This document shows positions 8,111-14,914 of a DNA stretch of 41,407 nucleotides, in pieces. The position numbers were made by a program, and so were the translations under genes. This DNA is from Susulua sp964536195 (GTDB lineage Bacteria; Omnitrophota; Gorgyraeia; Duberdicusellales; 4484-171). Below the pieces are notes generated by a model. The model saw nothing but the letters and a program-made list of their open reading frames with translations. It searched no databases and had not been told where the DNA came from. Each line of letters opens with the position of its first letter. Within the stretch, counting starts at the first letter, position 1. The stretch spans positions 1-41,407 of the forward strand of contig CAZHVO010000003.1 of NCBI GenBank assembly GCA_964536195.1. Direction: 5' to 3'.

Positions 8111-8151
8111 TTTCGAATCGGACGCATTCAACCAGACTCTGCTCCCTCTCC
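8111..8151 (-). pseudogene. 5'-half fragment of tRNA-Ser
   Basis: These 41 bases match 8773-8813 of the intact tRNA-Ser gene with only 2 mismatches (32 consecutive identical bases, 8111-8142). Read on the minus strand it contains the acceptor 5' strand, D arm and anticodon stem, and stops at the anticodon loop. The two copies are in direct orientation, 662 bp apart, and enclose the DUF192 gene. Confidence 0.85.
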
Positions 8152-8186
8152 AAAAATTTACAAAGTTAATTTCTGGAGAGCATTTT

Positions 8187-8648
8187 TCATCTACCTTCTA
8201 CAATTAATCCATTAATTATATCAAATTCTAATTTATCGCCGATACTTAATTCAATTTCTTCTACTGTTAGAGCATTTAATTCTAAAACATATTTTGCCTT
8301 TACATTGGGACTGATTATAGGGCATGGTTCTGCCTTGCAAGGTTGAATGTTCTGGCCAATAAAAATTACTTCTTTGTCTTTATTAATCCAAATTATATCT
8401 AAGGGTATCAAAGTATTTTTCATCCAAAAAGAATGTTTTCCTTCCTCTTCGTAAACAAAAAGTATGCCCTTATCCGAGTCTAAATGCTCTCCGAACATTA
8501 AGCCCTGAGTCCTTTTCTCAACAGTTTGAGCCAATTCAACATTAAAGCTATAGTTTTTAAAACAGACTACGCCACGATTTAAGTCAACACAGGTACCCTC
8601 AGATGAGCTGAAAAGAAAAATGCTAATTATAACAACTGTCCATTTCAT
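8187..8648 (-). CDS. DUF192 secreted protein
   Basis: 154 residues from the ATG at 8648 (MKWTVVIISIFLFSS, a signal peptide). A longer frame back to 8753 would start inside the tRNA-Ser gene and is rejected. The mature part carries the DUF192/COG1430 core: VELAQTVEKRTQGLMF, GILFVYEEEGKHSFWMKNT, LDIIWI, and a final YVLEL near a Gly-rich end. Molecular function of the family is not established. Two pairs of Cys (C-D-L-N-R-G-V-V-C and CKAEPC) could form disulfides. It lies between the tRNA-Ser gene and its partial copy. Confidence 0.8.
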   Translation of the reverse strand: MKWTVVIISIFLFSSSEGTCVDLNRGVVCFKNYSFNVELAQTVEKRTQGLMFGEHLDSDKGILFVYEEEGKHSFWMKNTLIPLDIIWINKDKEVIFIGQNIQPCKAEPCPIISPNVKAKYVLELNALTVEEIELSIGDKLEFDIINGLIVEGR

Positions 8649-8721
8649 AATGAGATACCTATTTAATGAAAAAGTACTCCAGGTCAAAGCTTGAGCCCGA
8701 AAGTTGCTTAGCGAAGTAGAA

Positions 8722-8813
8722 CGGAGAGGGGGAGATTCGAACTCCCGGTCCACCTATTAAGTAGACATCCGATTTCGAATCGGACGCATTCAACCAGACT
8801 CTGCCACCTCTCC
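8722..8813 (-). tRNA. tRNA-Ser (CGA)
   Basis: Class II tRNA with a long variable arm. Acceptor GGAGAGG (8813-8807) pairs with CCTCTCC (8729-8723), discriminator G. Anticodon stem TCCGA/TCGGA with loop TTCGAAA gives anticodon CGA. T arm GGGAGTTCGAATCTCCC. CCA is not encoded. About 9 bases separate it from tRNA-Leu upstream, so the pair is probably co-transcribed. Confidence 0.95.
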
Positions 8814-8818
8814 TGGGA

Positions 8819-8903
8819 TGGTGCGCGAGGGGGGAGTTGAACCCCCATGGTGTTACCCACTAGAACCTGAATCTAGCGCGTCTGCCAATTCCGCCACCCG
8901 CGC
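8819..8903 (-). tRNA. tRNA-Leu (CAG), CCA encoded
   Basis: Acceptor GCGCGGG at 8903-8897 pairs with CTCGCGC, discriminator A (8822), and the following three bases on the minus strand are CCA (8821-8819). Anticodon stem CTAGA/TCTAG, loop TTCAGGT, anticodon CAG. Long variable arm, T arm GGGGGTTCAACTCCCCC. Confidence 0.95.
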
Positions 8904-8938
8904 AAATGCCTGATAAAGTTCATTAAAACCATATAAAC

Positions 8939-8988
8939 TATATAACCAATTTTATTACCTTTGTCAACTAATTATCATATGCTATAAT
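8939..8988. promoter_or_regulatory. Divergent promoters with overlapping -35 hexamers
   Basis: The heptamer TTGTCAA (8961-8967) reads TTGTCA on the plus strand and TTGACA on the minus strand. Plus: 16-bp spacer to TATAAT (8983-8988), predicted start at about 8995-8996, the ATG of the AEC transporter. Minus: 17-bp spacer to TATATA (8944-8939), predicted start near 8932, upstream of tRNA-Leu and tRNA-Ser. Confidence 0.65.
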
Positions 8989-8995
8989 CCTATCT

Positions 8996-9943
8996 ATGGG
9001 TATGATAGTGTTAGCAGTTGTCAAGCTTTCTCTGGTAGTTTTATTAGGAGTTTACCTTTTTCGGAAGGATTTCATCAAGGAGAGAAGTCTAAAGTTTTTA
9101 ACTTTTTTTGTTATAAATTTTGCTTTCCCTTTTCTAATATTTTCCAACCTCATTGAGAATTCCCAGATAGTATTAGCGCACTCTCTGGGGAGGTTCATCG
9201 CAATAAGTGTGGGCATTTTTCTATCCGGTTGCATCCTGGGGTTTGTCGCTTCTTTTAGAAGGAGCCGGGAGCTTAGGGGCGAGTTTATCAGCATGGTAAG
9301 TCTTCAGAATGGCGGGTATTTGCCGATAAATATCGCTTTTTTTCTTTTTCCCCCGGGGATACGGGAAAAATTTCTTGTTTTTACCTTTCTCTACCTTCTT
9401 GGCTTTAATGTTCTTATGTGGTCAGGGGTAAGTTTTTTTATTTTCAAGGGCAAGAGGAGAAAGTTTAAATTAAAGAGTCTTTTTATTCCCCCGATAACTA
9501 GTACTATTGTAAGTTTGATATTAATTTATACTGGGCTGATTAAACTTATTCCATCTTTGGTAATTTCACCTTTAAAGATGGTTGGCGAGACTAGTTTCGT
9601 ACTCTCAGCAATAATTTTAGGTTGTTGGTTAGCTAAGATAAGGCTAAAAGGGTTCATAGAGCGATTACCTCTTATAGCTGAAGCCGCAGGTTTAAAGTTA
9701 ATAATTTTACCTTTGTTTTTTCTTATAGCTGTGTTGAGTTTTAAGATTTTTTCATTGTTGGGATTATTCATAATCCTGCAGGCTGCTATGCCTTCAGCAG
9801 TTTCACTACCAATTGTAGCTAATTTAAATGGCGCTGATAGCGAATTTGTCTCCCAAGGGGTATTTTTCACCCATATCCTTAGTATATTTACTATTCCCTT
9901 ATGGTTGGGTTTATATTTAAAAGTATCAGGATTTACTTTTTAA
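8996..9943 (+). CDS. AEC-family transporter
   Basis: 315 residues with about ten hydrophobic helices. The N-terminal helix followed by LKFLTFFVINFAFPFLIFSN, with its N-x-x-x-P pattern, and the C-terminal AAMPSAVSLPIVANLNG are typical of auxin-efflux-carrier (AEC) permeases. Known of the family: export or uptake of organic anions such as malate; substrate not predictable. The ATG lies at the predicted transcription start, with no ribosome site, so translation may be leaderless. The next gene, smpB, begins 1 bp after its stop. Confidence 0.85.
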   Translation: MGMIVLAVVKLSLVVLLGVYLFRKDFIKERSLKFLTFFVINFAFPFLIFSNLIENSQIVLAHSLGRFIAISVGIFLSGCILGFVASFRRSRELRGEFISMVSLQNGGYLPINIAFFLFPPGIREKFLVFTFLYLLGFNVLMWSGVSFFIFKGKRRKFKLKSLFIPPITSTIVSLILIYTGLIKLIPSLVISPLKMVGETSFVLSAIILGCWLAKIRLKGFIERLPLIAEAAGLKLIILPLFFLIAVLSFKIFSLLGLFIILQAAMPSAVSLPIVANLNGADSEFVSQGVFFTHILSIFTIPLWLGLYLKVSGFTF

Positions 9944-9944
9944 G

Positions 9945-10403
9945 ATGAGTAAAATAGCAGCTACAAACAGAAAAGCCAGGCGCGACTATCACATTGTCGA
10001 AACCTATGAGGCTGGTATAGAGCTTAAAGGTAATGAGGTAAAGTCATTGCGGACAAAGAGCTGTACCTTAAATGATAGTTTTGCCCGGATAGAGCGGGGA
10101 GAGCTCTTTTTGTACAATGCCCATATTCCTGAATTTGAGAAGAGCTCATTCTTTAAGTCTGAGCCAAAAAGGACAAGGAAGTTACTTGTCCATAAGAAAG
10201 AAATTAAGAAACTAGTGGGTCTTACTATTCAGAGGGGCCTTACTCTTATTCCGACCAAGATTTACTTTAATGAGCGAGGTCGGGTTAAGGTAGAGATTGC
10301 TTTGGCTCGGGGAAAACACACTTTTGACAAGAGGAAAAAGATTAAGGATAATATAGTCGAGAGAGAGACCCAGAGAGCTTTAAAAAGGTTCCGCAGGGGT
10401 TGA
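9945..10403 (+). CDS. smpB: SsrA-binding protein SmpB
   Basis: 152 residues, standard SmpB length. The N-terminal NRKARRDYHIVETYEAGIEL, then GNEVKSLR and a central beta barrel, and a basic C-terminal tail (KRKKIKDNIVERETQRALKR) that enters the mRNA channel. Role: delivers tmRNA to stalled ribosomes in trans-translation. It is co-transcribed with the AEC transporter. No tmRNA gene was recognised nearby. Confidence 0.95.
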   Translation: MSKIAATNRKARRDYHIVETYEAGIELKGNEVKSLRTKSCTLNDSFARIERGELFLYNAHIPEFEKSSFFKSEPKRTRKLLVHKKEIKKLVGLTIQRGLTLIPTKIYFNERGRVKVEIALARGKHTFDKRKKIKDNIVERETQRALKRFRRG

Positions 10404-10433
10404 TAAAATATCGCTTTTTTTAACCTCTGATGG

Positions 10434-10482
10434 TATAATTATCATAATGAGATATTGTAGTCTAGTTGGGAGAGTGAAATGA
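10434..10482 (+). other. Possible leader ORF before the IMPase gene
   Basis: TATAAT (10434-10439) has no good -35. The ATG at 10447, about where transcription should begin, opens an 11-codon frame (MRYCSLVGRVK) whose TGA (10480-10482) overlaps the ATG of the next gene (10479) as ATGA. This fits translational coupling through a leaderless leader peptide, but could be chance. Confidence 0.3.
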
Positions 10483-11255
10483 AAGAAATTATAAATGTAG
10501 CAATCAATGCGGCAAAACAAGCCGGTGATTTTTTATTGGAGAATTTCGGAAAGATTAGTAAAATTACGAAAAAGGGCGATAGAAATTTTGCCACGAATCT
10601 GGACAAAGAAGCCGAGGATTTGATTATAGATAAGATTAAGACCCAATTTCCTAATCATGGGATTATTGCTGAAGAAGGCGGCAGTAGCGCCCCTGATAGC
10701 GAGTATTTATGGATAATTGACCCTCTTGACGGAACACATAATTTTATGCGCAACATAGATATCTTCGGGGTTTCTATAGGCATAGTGCATAAAGAGAAAT
10801 TTGTCGGCGGAGTAATTTATATGCCTAAGGAAGATGAATTATATGTGGGGCAAAAGGGAGGAGGGGCTTATAAAAACAATAAGAAAATCAAAGTTTCTTC
10901 TAATGACAATTTAAAAGATTGTTCAATTGCTTTTGATTCTAGCATAAGGTGCTCTCCGGAGGTTATGCTGAAAGTTTTAGGAGATTTAGCAAATGAGGTT
11001 TTTAATGTAAGAATGTTTGGCTCTTCAGCCCGACACCTATCTTATCTTGCTGAAGGAACCCTTGATTTTGTTGTTGAATTTCATGACCGGCCCTGGGATT
11101 TTGCTGGAGGAGCGTCTATAATAGAGGAGGCTGGAGGTAAACTAACCGACCTTAAGGGGGGTCCTTTGAGCTACAAGAATATTGGCTATATCGCTTCCAA
11201 TGCTTTTGTCCATGGAAAAGTAGAAGAAATCATTAGAAAATACATCAATAAATGA
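10479..11255 (+). CDS. suhB: Inositol monophosphatase family protein (SuhB-like)
   Basis: 258 residues. It has the metal-binding motifs of the family in order: AEEGG near residue 65, WIIDPLDGTHNF with D81, D84, G85 and T86, and RPWDFAGGASIIEEAGG near residue 205 (third Asp). Reaction: hydrolysis of inositol-1-phosphate or related sugar phosphates with Mg ions; bacterial members can also act on histidinol phosphate, NADP or fructose-1,6-bisphosphate. The exact substrate is not clear. It is the last housekeeping gene before the accessory block. Confidence 0.9.
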   Translation: MKEIINVAINAAKQAGDFLLENFGKISKITKKGDRNFATNLDKEAEDLIIDKIKTQFPNHGIIAEEGGSSAPDSEYLWIIDPLDGTHNFMRNIDIFGVSIGIVHKEKFVGGVIYMPKEDELYVGQKGGGAYKNNKKIKVSSNDNLKDCSIAFDSSIRCSPEVMLKVLGDLANEVFNVRMFGSSARHLSYLAEGTLDFVVEFHDRPWDFAGGASIIEEAGGKLTDLKGGPLSYKNIGYIASNAFVHGKVEEIIRKYINK

Positions 11256-11278
11256 TAAAAGCTGGTTAATAATTAAAA

Positions 11279-11308
11279 TTGACTTGCATATAAATATATG
11301 GTAAAAAT
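11279..11308 (+). promoter_or_regulatory. Likely promoter of the accessory block
   Basis: TTGACT (11279-11284) with a TAAAAA/TAAAAT -10 at 11302-11308 (17-bp spacer). It precedes the first gene of the block, and no comparably good promoter is seen before the HxsD gene 20 bp after that gene. The -10 is imperfect. Confidence 0.45.
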
Positions 11309-11333
11309 TAAGTAAGGGGGGTGTAGTGAAAAG

Positions 11334-11834
11334 ATGGTAAAAATGAAAAAGGTTCTTTTCTCTTTTTTCTTGGTTTTTTTGGCTTTTTTTATTTCTTCAG
11401 CAGCGGCTCAAGAAAATATCACCATAACCACCTTTTATCCGTCTCCTTTTGGGGTATACAGAAACTTGGAGACACAGACCATAAGAATATTGAATAGTAA
11501 TGAGGAGGTCTCTATAGGGCTTGATGGCAATAATCCGGCCATAGAACTTAGAGATAGAGACGCTGGTGGTAGGACCCCTTATATAGACTTTTCAAATGAT
11601 GCAGTTAGTAATTTTGATATGAGAATTATATTGAACGGCAACAATGAACTGAGGGTTCAGGGAGGCAATCTAAGAGTGCTCGGCAACGTTGTGGCGAATA
11701 ATTTGCCCGGTTGTCAAAGACGCACTTTTACGGCAGCCACCGGCGTACAACAATGTCCAGTCGGATTTGCGGTTTCTCTAGCTCCGCTCGCGCCCATATC
11801 GACCTCAGGCAGTTTTTTATGTTGTGCTTATTAA
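11334..11834 (+). CDS. Secreted beta-rich protein with TFYPSPFGVY segment
   Basis: 166 residues. A Sec signal peptide (KKVLFSFFLVFLAFFISSAAAQ) is followed at once by ENITITTFYPSPFGVYRNLE, a segment I associate with secreted, tail-fibre-like or pilin-associated proteins of Omnitrophota and relatives (memory, not searched). The middle, with IELRDRDAGGRTPYIDFSN, looks like a beta-structured repeat. The C-terminal third has four Cys (PGCQRR, QQCPVG, FLCCAY). Starts at 11334, or 9 nt later at 11343. It lies 20 bp before HxsD and so belongs to the accessory transcript. It could be the surface structure the modified peptide works with, or a substrate. Function unknown. Confidence 0.6.
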   Translation: MVKMKKVLFSFFLVFLAFFISSAAAQENITITTFYPSPFGVYRNLETQTIRILNSNEEVSIGLDGNNPAIELRDRDAGGRTPYIDFSNDAVSNFDMRIILNGNNELRVQGGNLRVLGNVVANNLPGCQRRTFTAATGVQQCPVGFAVSLAPLAPISTSGSFLCCAY

Positions 11835-11854
11835 CAAAAAAGGAGTTTTAATAA

Positions 11855-12268
11855 ATGAAGTTTCAGTTAAGCTGTAAAATTTATCCTTTTGAGGCTGTTC
11901 TAAATGCTTCCTATACTTTTATTGACCGTGTCTATATTTTTTTGGATAGTAATTTAAAGGAGGACAAGGTAATAGTTTCTTTTAAAGAAAAACAAAAACT
12001 TTCTCCCAAAAAATTGGAAGATTTGCGCGGAGAATTTATGAATGAGCTATTGCATTGCGTTTTGAGATACAAGATAAGTAAAAATAACAAAAAGATTAGA
12101 GAATATATTGTCGGACGCGCTTTATATTCCGCTCTGCCTTTACCAATGGAAGAAGCTCTGCTGGGAGAGGATTCGGGGAAACTAGATTATCAGGAAGACC
12201 CTTTAGGTATTACTATACCTTGGGAAGAGAAGCATGGAAAGAAAAAAAATGCTAAATCTAAAGTTTAA
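11855..12268 (+). CDS. hxsD: His-Xaa-Ser system protein HxsD
   Basis: 137 residues; AGGAG at 11841-11845 supports the start. The N-terminal IYPFEAVLNASYTFIDRVYI and the segment ELLHCVLRY followed by KIREYIVGRAL match the HxsD family as I know it, whose best-known signature is LLNDYxLRE followed by IRE and a KAL-type helix. Known of the system: HxsA (His-Xaa-Ser repeat precursor), HxsB and HxsC (rSAM maturases) and HxsD occur together; the biochemical role of HxsD is not established, and a peptide-recognition role is a reasonable guess. It is followed by a second, shorter relative and HxsB, overlapping like an operon. The C-terminal tail is very Lys-rich. Confidence 0.8.
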   Translation: MKFQLSCKIYPFEAVLNASYTFIDRVYIFLDSNLKEDKVIVSFKEKQKLSPKKLEDLRGEFMNELLHCVLRYKISKNNKKIREYIVGRALYSALPLPMEEALLGEDSGKLDYQEDPLGITIPWEEKHGKKKNAKSKV

Positions 12269-12461
12269 TACTAAAATATATAAAATGAAGGCAATTCAAG
12301 AAGCCATTTTGGCCTATTCTGATAGGGCGAAATTTTCTCTATCTAATGATAAAAGGTATATACAGGTGCGGATAAATAAAGTAGACTCGGAAATTAAGGC
12401 TATTATTGGTGATGAGTTTGCCAATTATGTATTGGGGTTGACTAAAAAATGGATACAATAA
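12249..12461 (+). CDS. Short HxsD-like protein
   Basis: 70 residues from ATG 12249; an ATG at 12234 would extend it by 5. The KIYKMKAIQEAILAYSDRA segment parallels KIYPFEAVLNASYTFIDRV of the preceding HxsD, and the C-terminal EFANYVLGL parallels the helix of HxsD, so this looks like a reduced paralogue. It overlaps the end of HxsD by 20 nt and the start of HxsB by 13 nt. It may act as a peptide-binding partner of HxsB, similar in size to the RRE/PqqD domains of other rSAM peptide systems (inference). Confidence 0.6.
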   Translation: MLNLKFNTKIYKMKAIQEAILAYSDRAKFSLSNDKRYIQVRINKVDSEIKAIIGDEFANYVLGLTKKWIQ

Positions 12462-13921
12462 TTGAGAATGTAGATAGGCAAAAGGTTGGTTTTTGCAGGT
12501 TTAAAAAACTGAACGATAAGTATTTGCTTACCAATGATGTTGGCGATTACTGTTTTTTAACTCCTGTGTATTTTAAGGCATTGTTTTTGGGTAAGCTTGA
12601 GCAGATAGAGAAAGATAATCAGCATAAGTATCAGGAACTTGTTGATAAGGGTTTTGTGCGTAGTCTATTAGATTTCGATAGGTTGATTGAGAAATATTCT
12701 ACAAAGAATATGGCTTTGAAGGAAGGGCCGGTTCTGCATATAATTGTAGTAACACTAAGATGCAATCATGCGTGTGTTTATTGTCAATCTAACGCCGGCG
12801 GAGTTGATAATAAAACGTTGGATATGGATATATCCGTAGCAAGGAAGGTTGTTGATAGAATTTTTGAATCTCCCGGATCAAACATTACTATTGAATTTCA
12901 GGGGGGAGAGCCTATGCTTAACTTTAAAACTGTGAAATTTATTGTTGAGTATGCACGAGAAAAAAATAAAGAGAAAAAGAAAAGTTTAAAGATAACAATG
13001 GTTTCTAACTTAACTTGTGCTACCGAAAAGATAATAGCATTTTTAATAAAAAATGATGTTGATATTTGCACCTCTATTGACGGCCCGGAATATGTTCATA
13101 ATAAAAACCGGATTATTTTCGATAAAAACAAGAATAGCTATAAAAGAACAGTAAAATGGCTGAAGAAAATCGAAGATAAGCTTGGTGCGAAAAAGTTTAA
13201 ACATAGACCTAATGCTTTGTTGACGTTGACAAAACGTTCTTTTACTTATTCTAAGGAGATTGTTGACGGATATGTAAAGATTGGTTTGGACGGTATCCAT
13301 TTGAGACCAATGAATACATTTAGTTTGTCTAAAAAAGTGCCTCGCACTTTAAGCTATACCTGGGCTGATTTTATTGCTTTTTATAGAAAGACAGTTGATT
13401 ATATTATTGAACTAAATCTTAAAAAGAGATTTTTCTATGAGAGGACGGCAGTGGTATTTTTGATTAAGATTCTTACTGATAACGACCCGAATTACTTGGA
13501 TATTCGTTCTCCCTGCGGGGCCGGTATTGGACAGCTGGCCTACGATTATAATGGAAATGTATATACCTGTGATGAAGGTAGAATGTTGAGCAGGATTGGA
13601 GATGAGTCATTTAAACTAGGCAATGTAATGCATAATACTTACTCGGAGATGATTAATCACCCCACAGTTAAGGCAATGTGTGTTGCTTCTTGTTTAGATA
13701 ATCTTCCCGGATGCAGCCAGTGTGTATATAAGCCGTATTGCGGTGTTTGTCCCTTACTGAATTATGCAGAACAAGGCAGTATTTTTATCCAGCAGCCTAA
13801 AAACGAGAAGTGCTTGATGCAAAACGCAATTTTAGATTATCTTTTTGAAAAATTAGAAAATAAAAGTTGCAAGGATGTATTTAAAAAATGGGTGGACCAT
13901 TTTATGTCTGGAAATCAATAG
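12449..13921 (+). CDS. hxsB: His-Xaa-Ser system radical SAM maturase HxsB
   Basis: 490 residues, the family length. The first 60 residues (RFKKLNDKYLLTNDVGDYCF and after) form the PqqD-like N-terminal region typical of HxsB. The rSAM core follows: CNHACVYC (C105, C109, C112), QGGEP, and a TSIDG strand. The C-terminal SPASM region is Cys-rich: CGAGIG near residue 356, TCDEG, then a CVASC...CSQCVYKPYCGVCP cluster with enough ligands for two auxiliary Fe-S clusters. Role by family: post-translational modification of the His-Xaa-Ser repeat protein; the chemistry of the family is not something I can state. It lies two genes upstream of the HxsA-like precursor. Confidence 0.88.
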   Translation: MDTIIENVDRQKVGFCRFKKLNDKYLLTNDVGDYCFLTPVYFKALFLGKLEQIEKDNQHKYQELVDKGFVRSLLDFDRLIEKYSTKNMALKEGPVLHIIVVTLRCNHACVYCQSNAGGVDNKTLDMDISVARKVVDRIFESPGSNITIEFQGGEPMLNFKTVKFIVEYAREKNKEKKKSLKITMVSNLTCATEKIIAFLIKNDVDICTSIDGPEYVHNKNRIIFDKNKNSYKRTVKWLKKIEDKLGAKKFKHRPNALLTLTKRSFTYSKEIVDGYVKIGLDGIHLRPMNTFSLSKKVPRTLSYTWADFIAFYRKTVDYIIELNLKKRFFYERTAVVFLIKILTDNDPNYLDIRSPCGAGIGQLAYDYNGNVYTCDEGRMLSRIGDESFKLGNVMHNTYSEMINHPTVKAMCVASCLDNLPGCSQCVYKPYCGVCPLLNYAEQGSIFIQQPKNEKCLMQNAILDYLFEKLENKSCKDVFKKWVDHFMSGNQ

Positions 13922-13935
13922 GTAAGGAGGAGATT

Positions 13936-14640
13936 ATGTGTTTGAAAAAATTGATCCTTTTGGTAGCGATCGTTTGTATTGGTATGTTTTATTCAAATAT
14001 TATTTTTGCCGAAAGTTTAGAAGATTTAACAACTAATTTTAATATTGATACGATTGAAAAAGATGTTTTTCAAAGATATTCTAAAGCAGAAGGGTTGTTA
14101 GGTGCATATTTAATATGTACAGCAGCAGTGAGAGGTGACCAGACAGTGTGTGATGACCTAAATTCGGATGAAGCCCGGTTTTGTAGTAAGCAATTTAGCT
14201 CGATGCATAATTTTTATAGAGAGTTAGTTACAACAGGAACAGTTACTTCAAAAGCTATAGAAAGTTGTATGCAAACTGAAAACGGCGTAACATCCCAAGA
14301 TTGTCGGGATTTGGCAGAGGCATTCATTTCTAAGGATGCGTCTATATGTGAAGTATCAGAATGTAGTGCGATAATAAAAAGAGACGTTGGGTCTTGTAAG
14401 GAAGATAAAGGATGTCGGGATAGGGTTTATTATATAAAAGCAGTTGAAAAGAATAATGCCAAAAGTTGTGATAAGATAAAAGATGAATCTCTTAGAATGC
14501 TTTGTATGGGAAGTATTACCCTAGATGAGAAGATATGTAAACAATGTAGTGGTTTTAAAAAATTTATTGAGCGGTATCATGAAGACCTAATAAAAATGGA
14601 GGTGGGCGATGAAGAAGAAAATCAGGCTACCCAAGATTAG
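13936..14640 (+). CDS. Secreted Cys-rich helical protein
   Basis: 234 residues from ATG 13936, supported by AAGGAGG at about 13923-13929; an ATG at 13888 lies inside HxsB and is rejected. A signal peptide (KKLILLVAIVCIGMFYSNIIFAES) precedes a mature chain with 13 Cys, spaced in helical-looking units (for example SQDCRDLAEAFISKDASIC and NAKSCDKIKDESLRMLC). This is the pattern of disulfide-linked alpha-hairpin repeats. No family recognised. It lies between HxsB and the precursor, and the precursor start is inside its last codons, so its synthesis is coupled to the precursor. It could be a periplasmic partner, carrier or immunity-like protein, or itself a substrate. Confidence 0.6.
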   Translation: MCLKKLILLVAIVCIGMFYSNIIFAESLEDLTTNFNIDTIEKDVFQRYSKAEGLLGAYLICTAAVRGDQTVCDDLNSDEARFCSKQFSSMHNFYRELVTTGTVTSKAIESCMQTENGVTSQDCRDLAEAFISKDASICEVSECSAIIKRDVGSCKEDKGCRDRVYYIKAVEKNNAKSCDKIKDESLRMLCMGSITLDEKICKQCSGFKKFIERYHEDLIKMEVGDEEENQATQD

Positions 14641-14905
14641 GATAGAAATAAAGGATTTCCTTTTAAGTGAAGAGGGGAAAATTACTAAAAAGAATATTGC
14701 TAAGTTGGGGATGTCTTTAGCAGTTATGGCGATAATGTTTAAACCCCAGGCTGCTAGTGCAGCTCATTCTAGCCATGGTAACCACGGTAATGCTTTTTTT
14801 TCTGGCGATAGAGGTGGGCATACTTCAGGAACACCACATGCTTCGCATGGTTCACATGGCTCGCATGGTTCACATGGCTCGCATGGTTCGCATGGACAAT
14901 GGTAA
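14609..14905 (+). CDS. hxsA: HxsA-like His-Gly-Ser repeat precursor
   Basis: 98 residues; GGAGG at 14598-14602 sits 6 nt before the ATG. Order: a basic, hydrophilic leader (KKKIRLPKIRIEIKDF) with an LLSEEGKITKKN stretch, a hydrophobic segment (about 35-46) ending in AASAA as a possible signal cleavage site, then a His/Ser/Gly tail of about 45 residues beginning AHSSHGNHGN and ending in six HxS units (HAS then five HGS) before HGQW. The tail has no Cys and few aliphatic residues. By family this is the substrate of HxsB/HxsC-type rSAM enzymes. The mature part is predicted outside the inner membrane. The name is by pattern and context; the N-terminus may not match classical HxsA. Confidence 0.75.
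   Translation: MKKKIRLPKIRIEIKDFLLSEEGKITKKNIAKLGMSLAVMAIMFKPQAASAAHSSHGNHGNAFFSGDRGGHTSGTPHASHGSHGSHGSHGSHGSHGQW
14842..14895 (+). repeat. Tandem 9-bp units encoding His-Gly-Ser
   Basis: Consecutive 9-bp units of the form TCNCATGGN, alternating TCGCATGGT and TCACATGGC, make an 18-bp higher-order repeat encoding SHG SHG. The third-position alternation shows expansion by duplication of the 18-bp pair. Slippage could change the number of His-Gly-Ser units between strains. Confidence 0.85.
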
Positions 14906-14914
14906 AACGTTTGG

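Noticed and set aside
8649..8753. N-terminal extension of the DUF192 protein
   Set aside because: It would begin within the tRNA-Ser gene, and the signal peptide begins at the later Met.
8107..8995. Integrase-driven genomic island at the tRNA cluster
   Set aside because: Repeats of a tRNA end are present, but no integrase, transposase or excisionase gene lies in or near the 662-bp interval.
14842..14895. Possible CRISPR array
   Set aside because: The repeats are 9-bp coding units with no spacers; no cas gene is present anywhere in the window.
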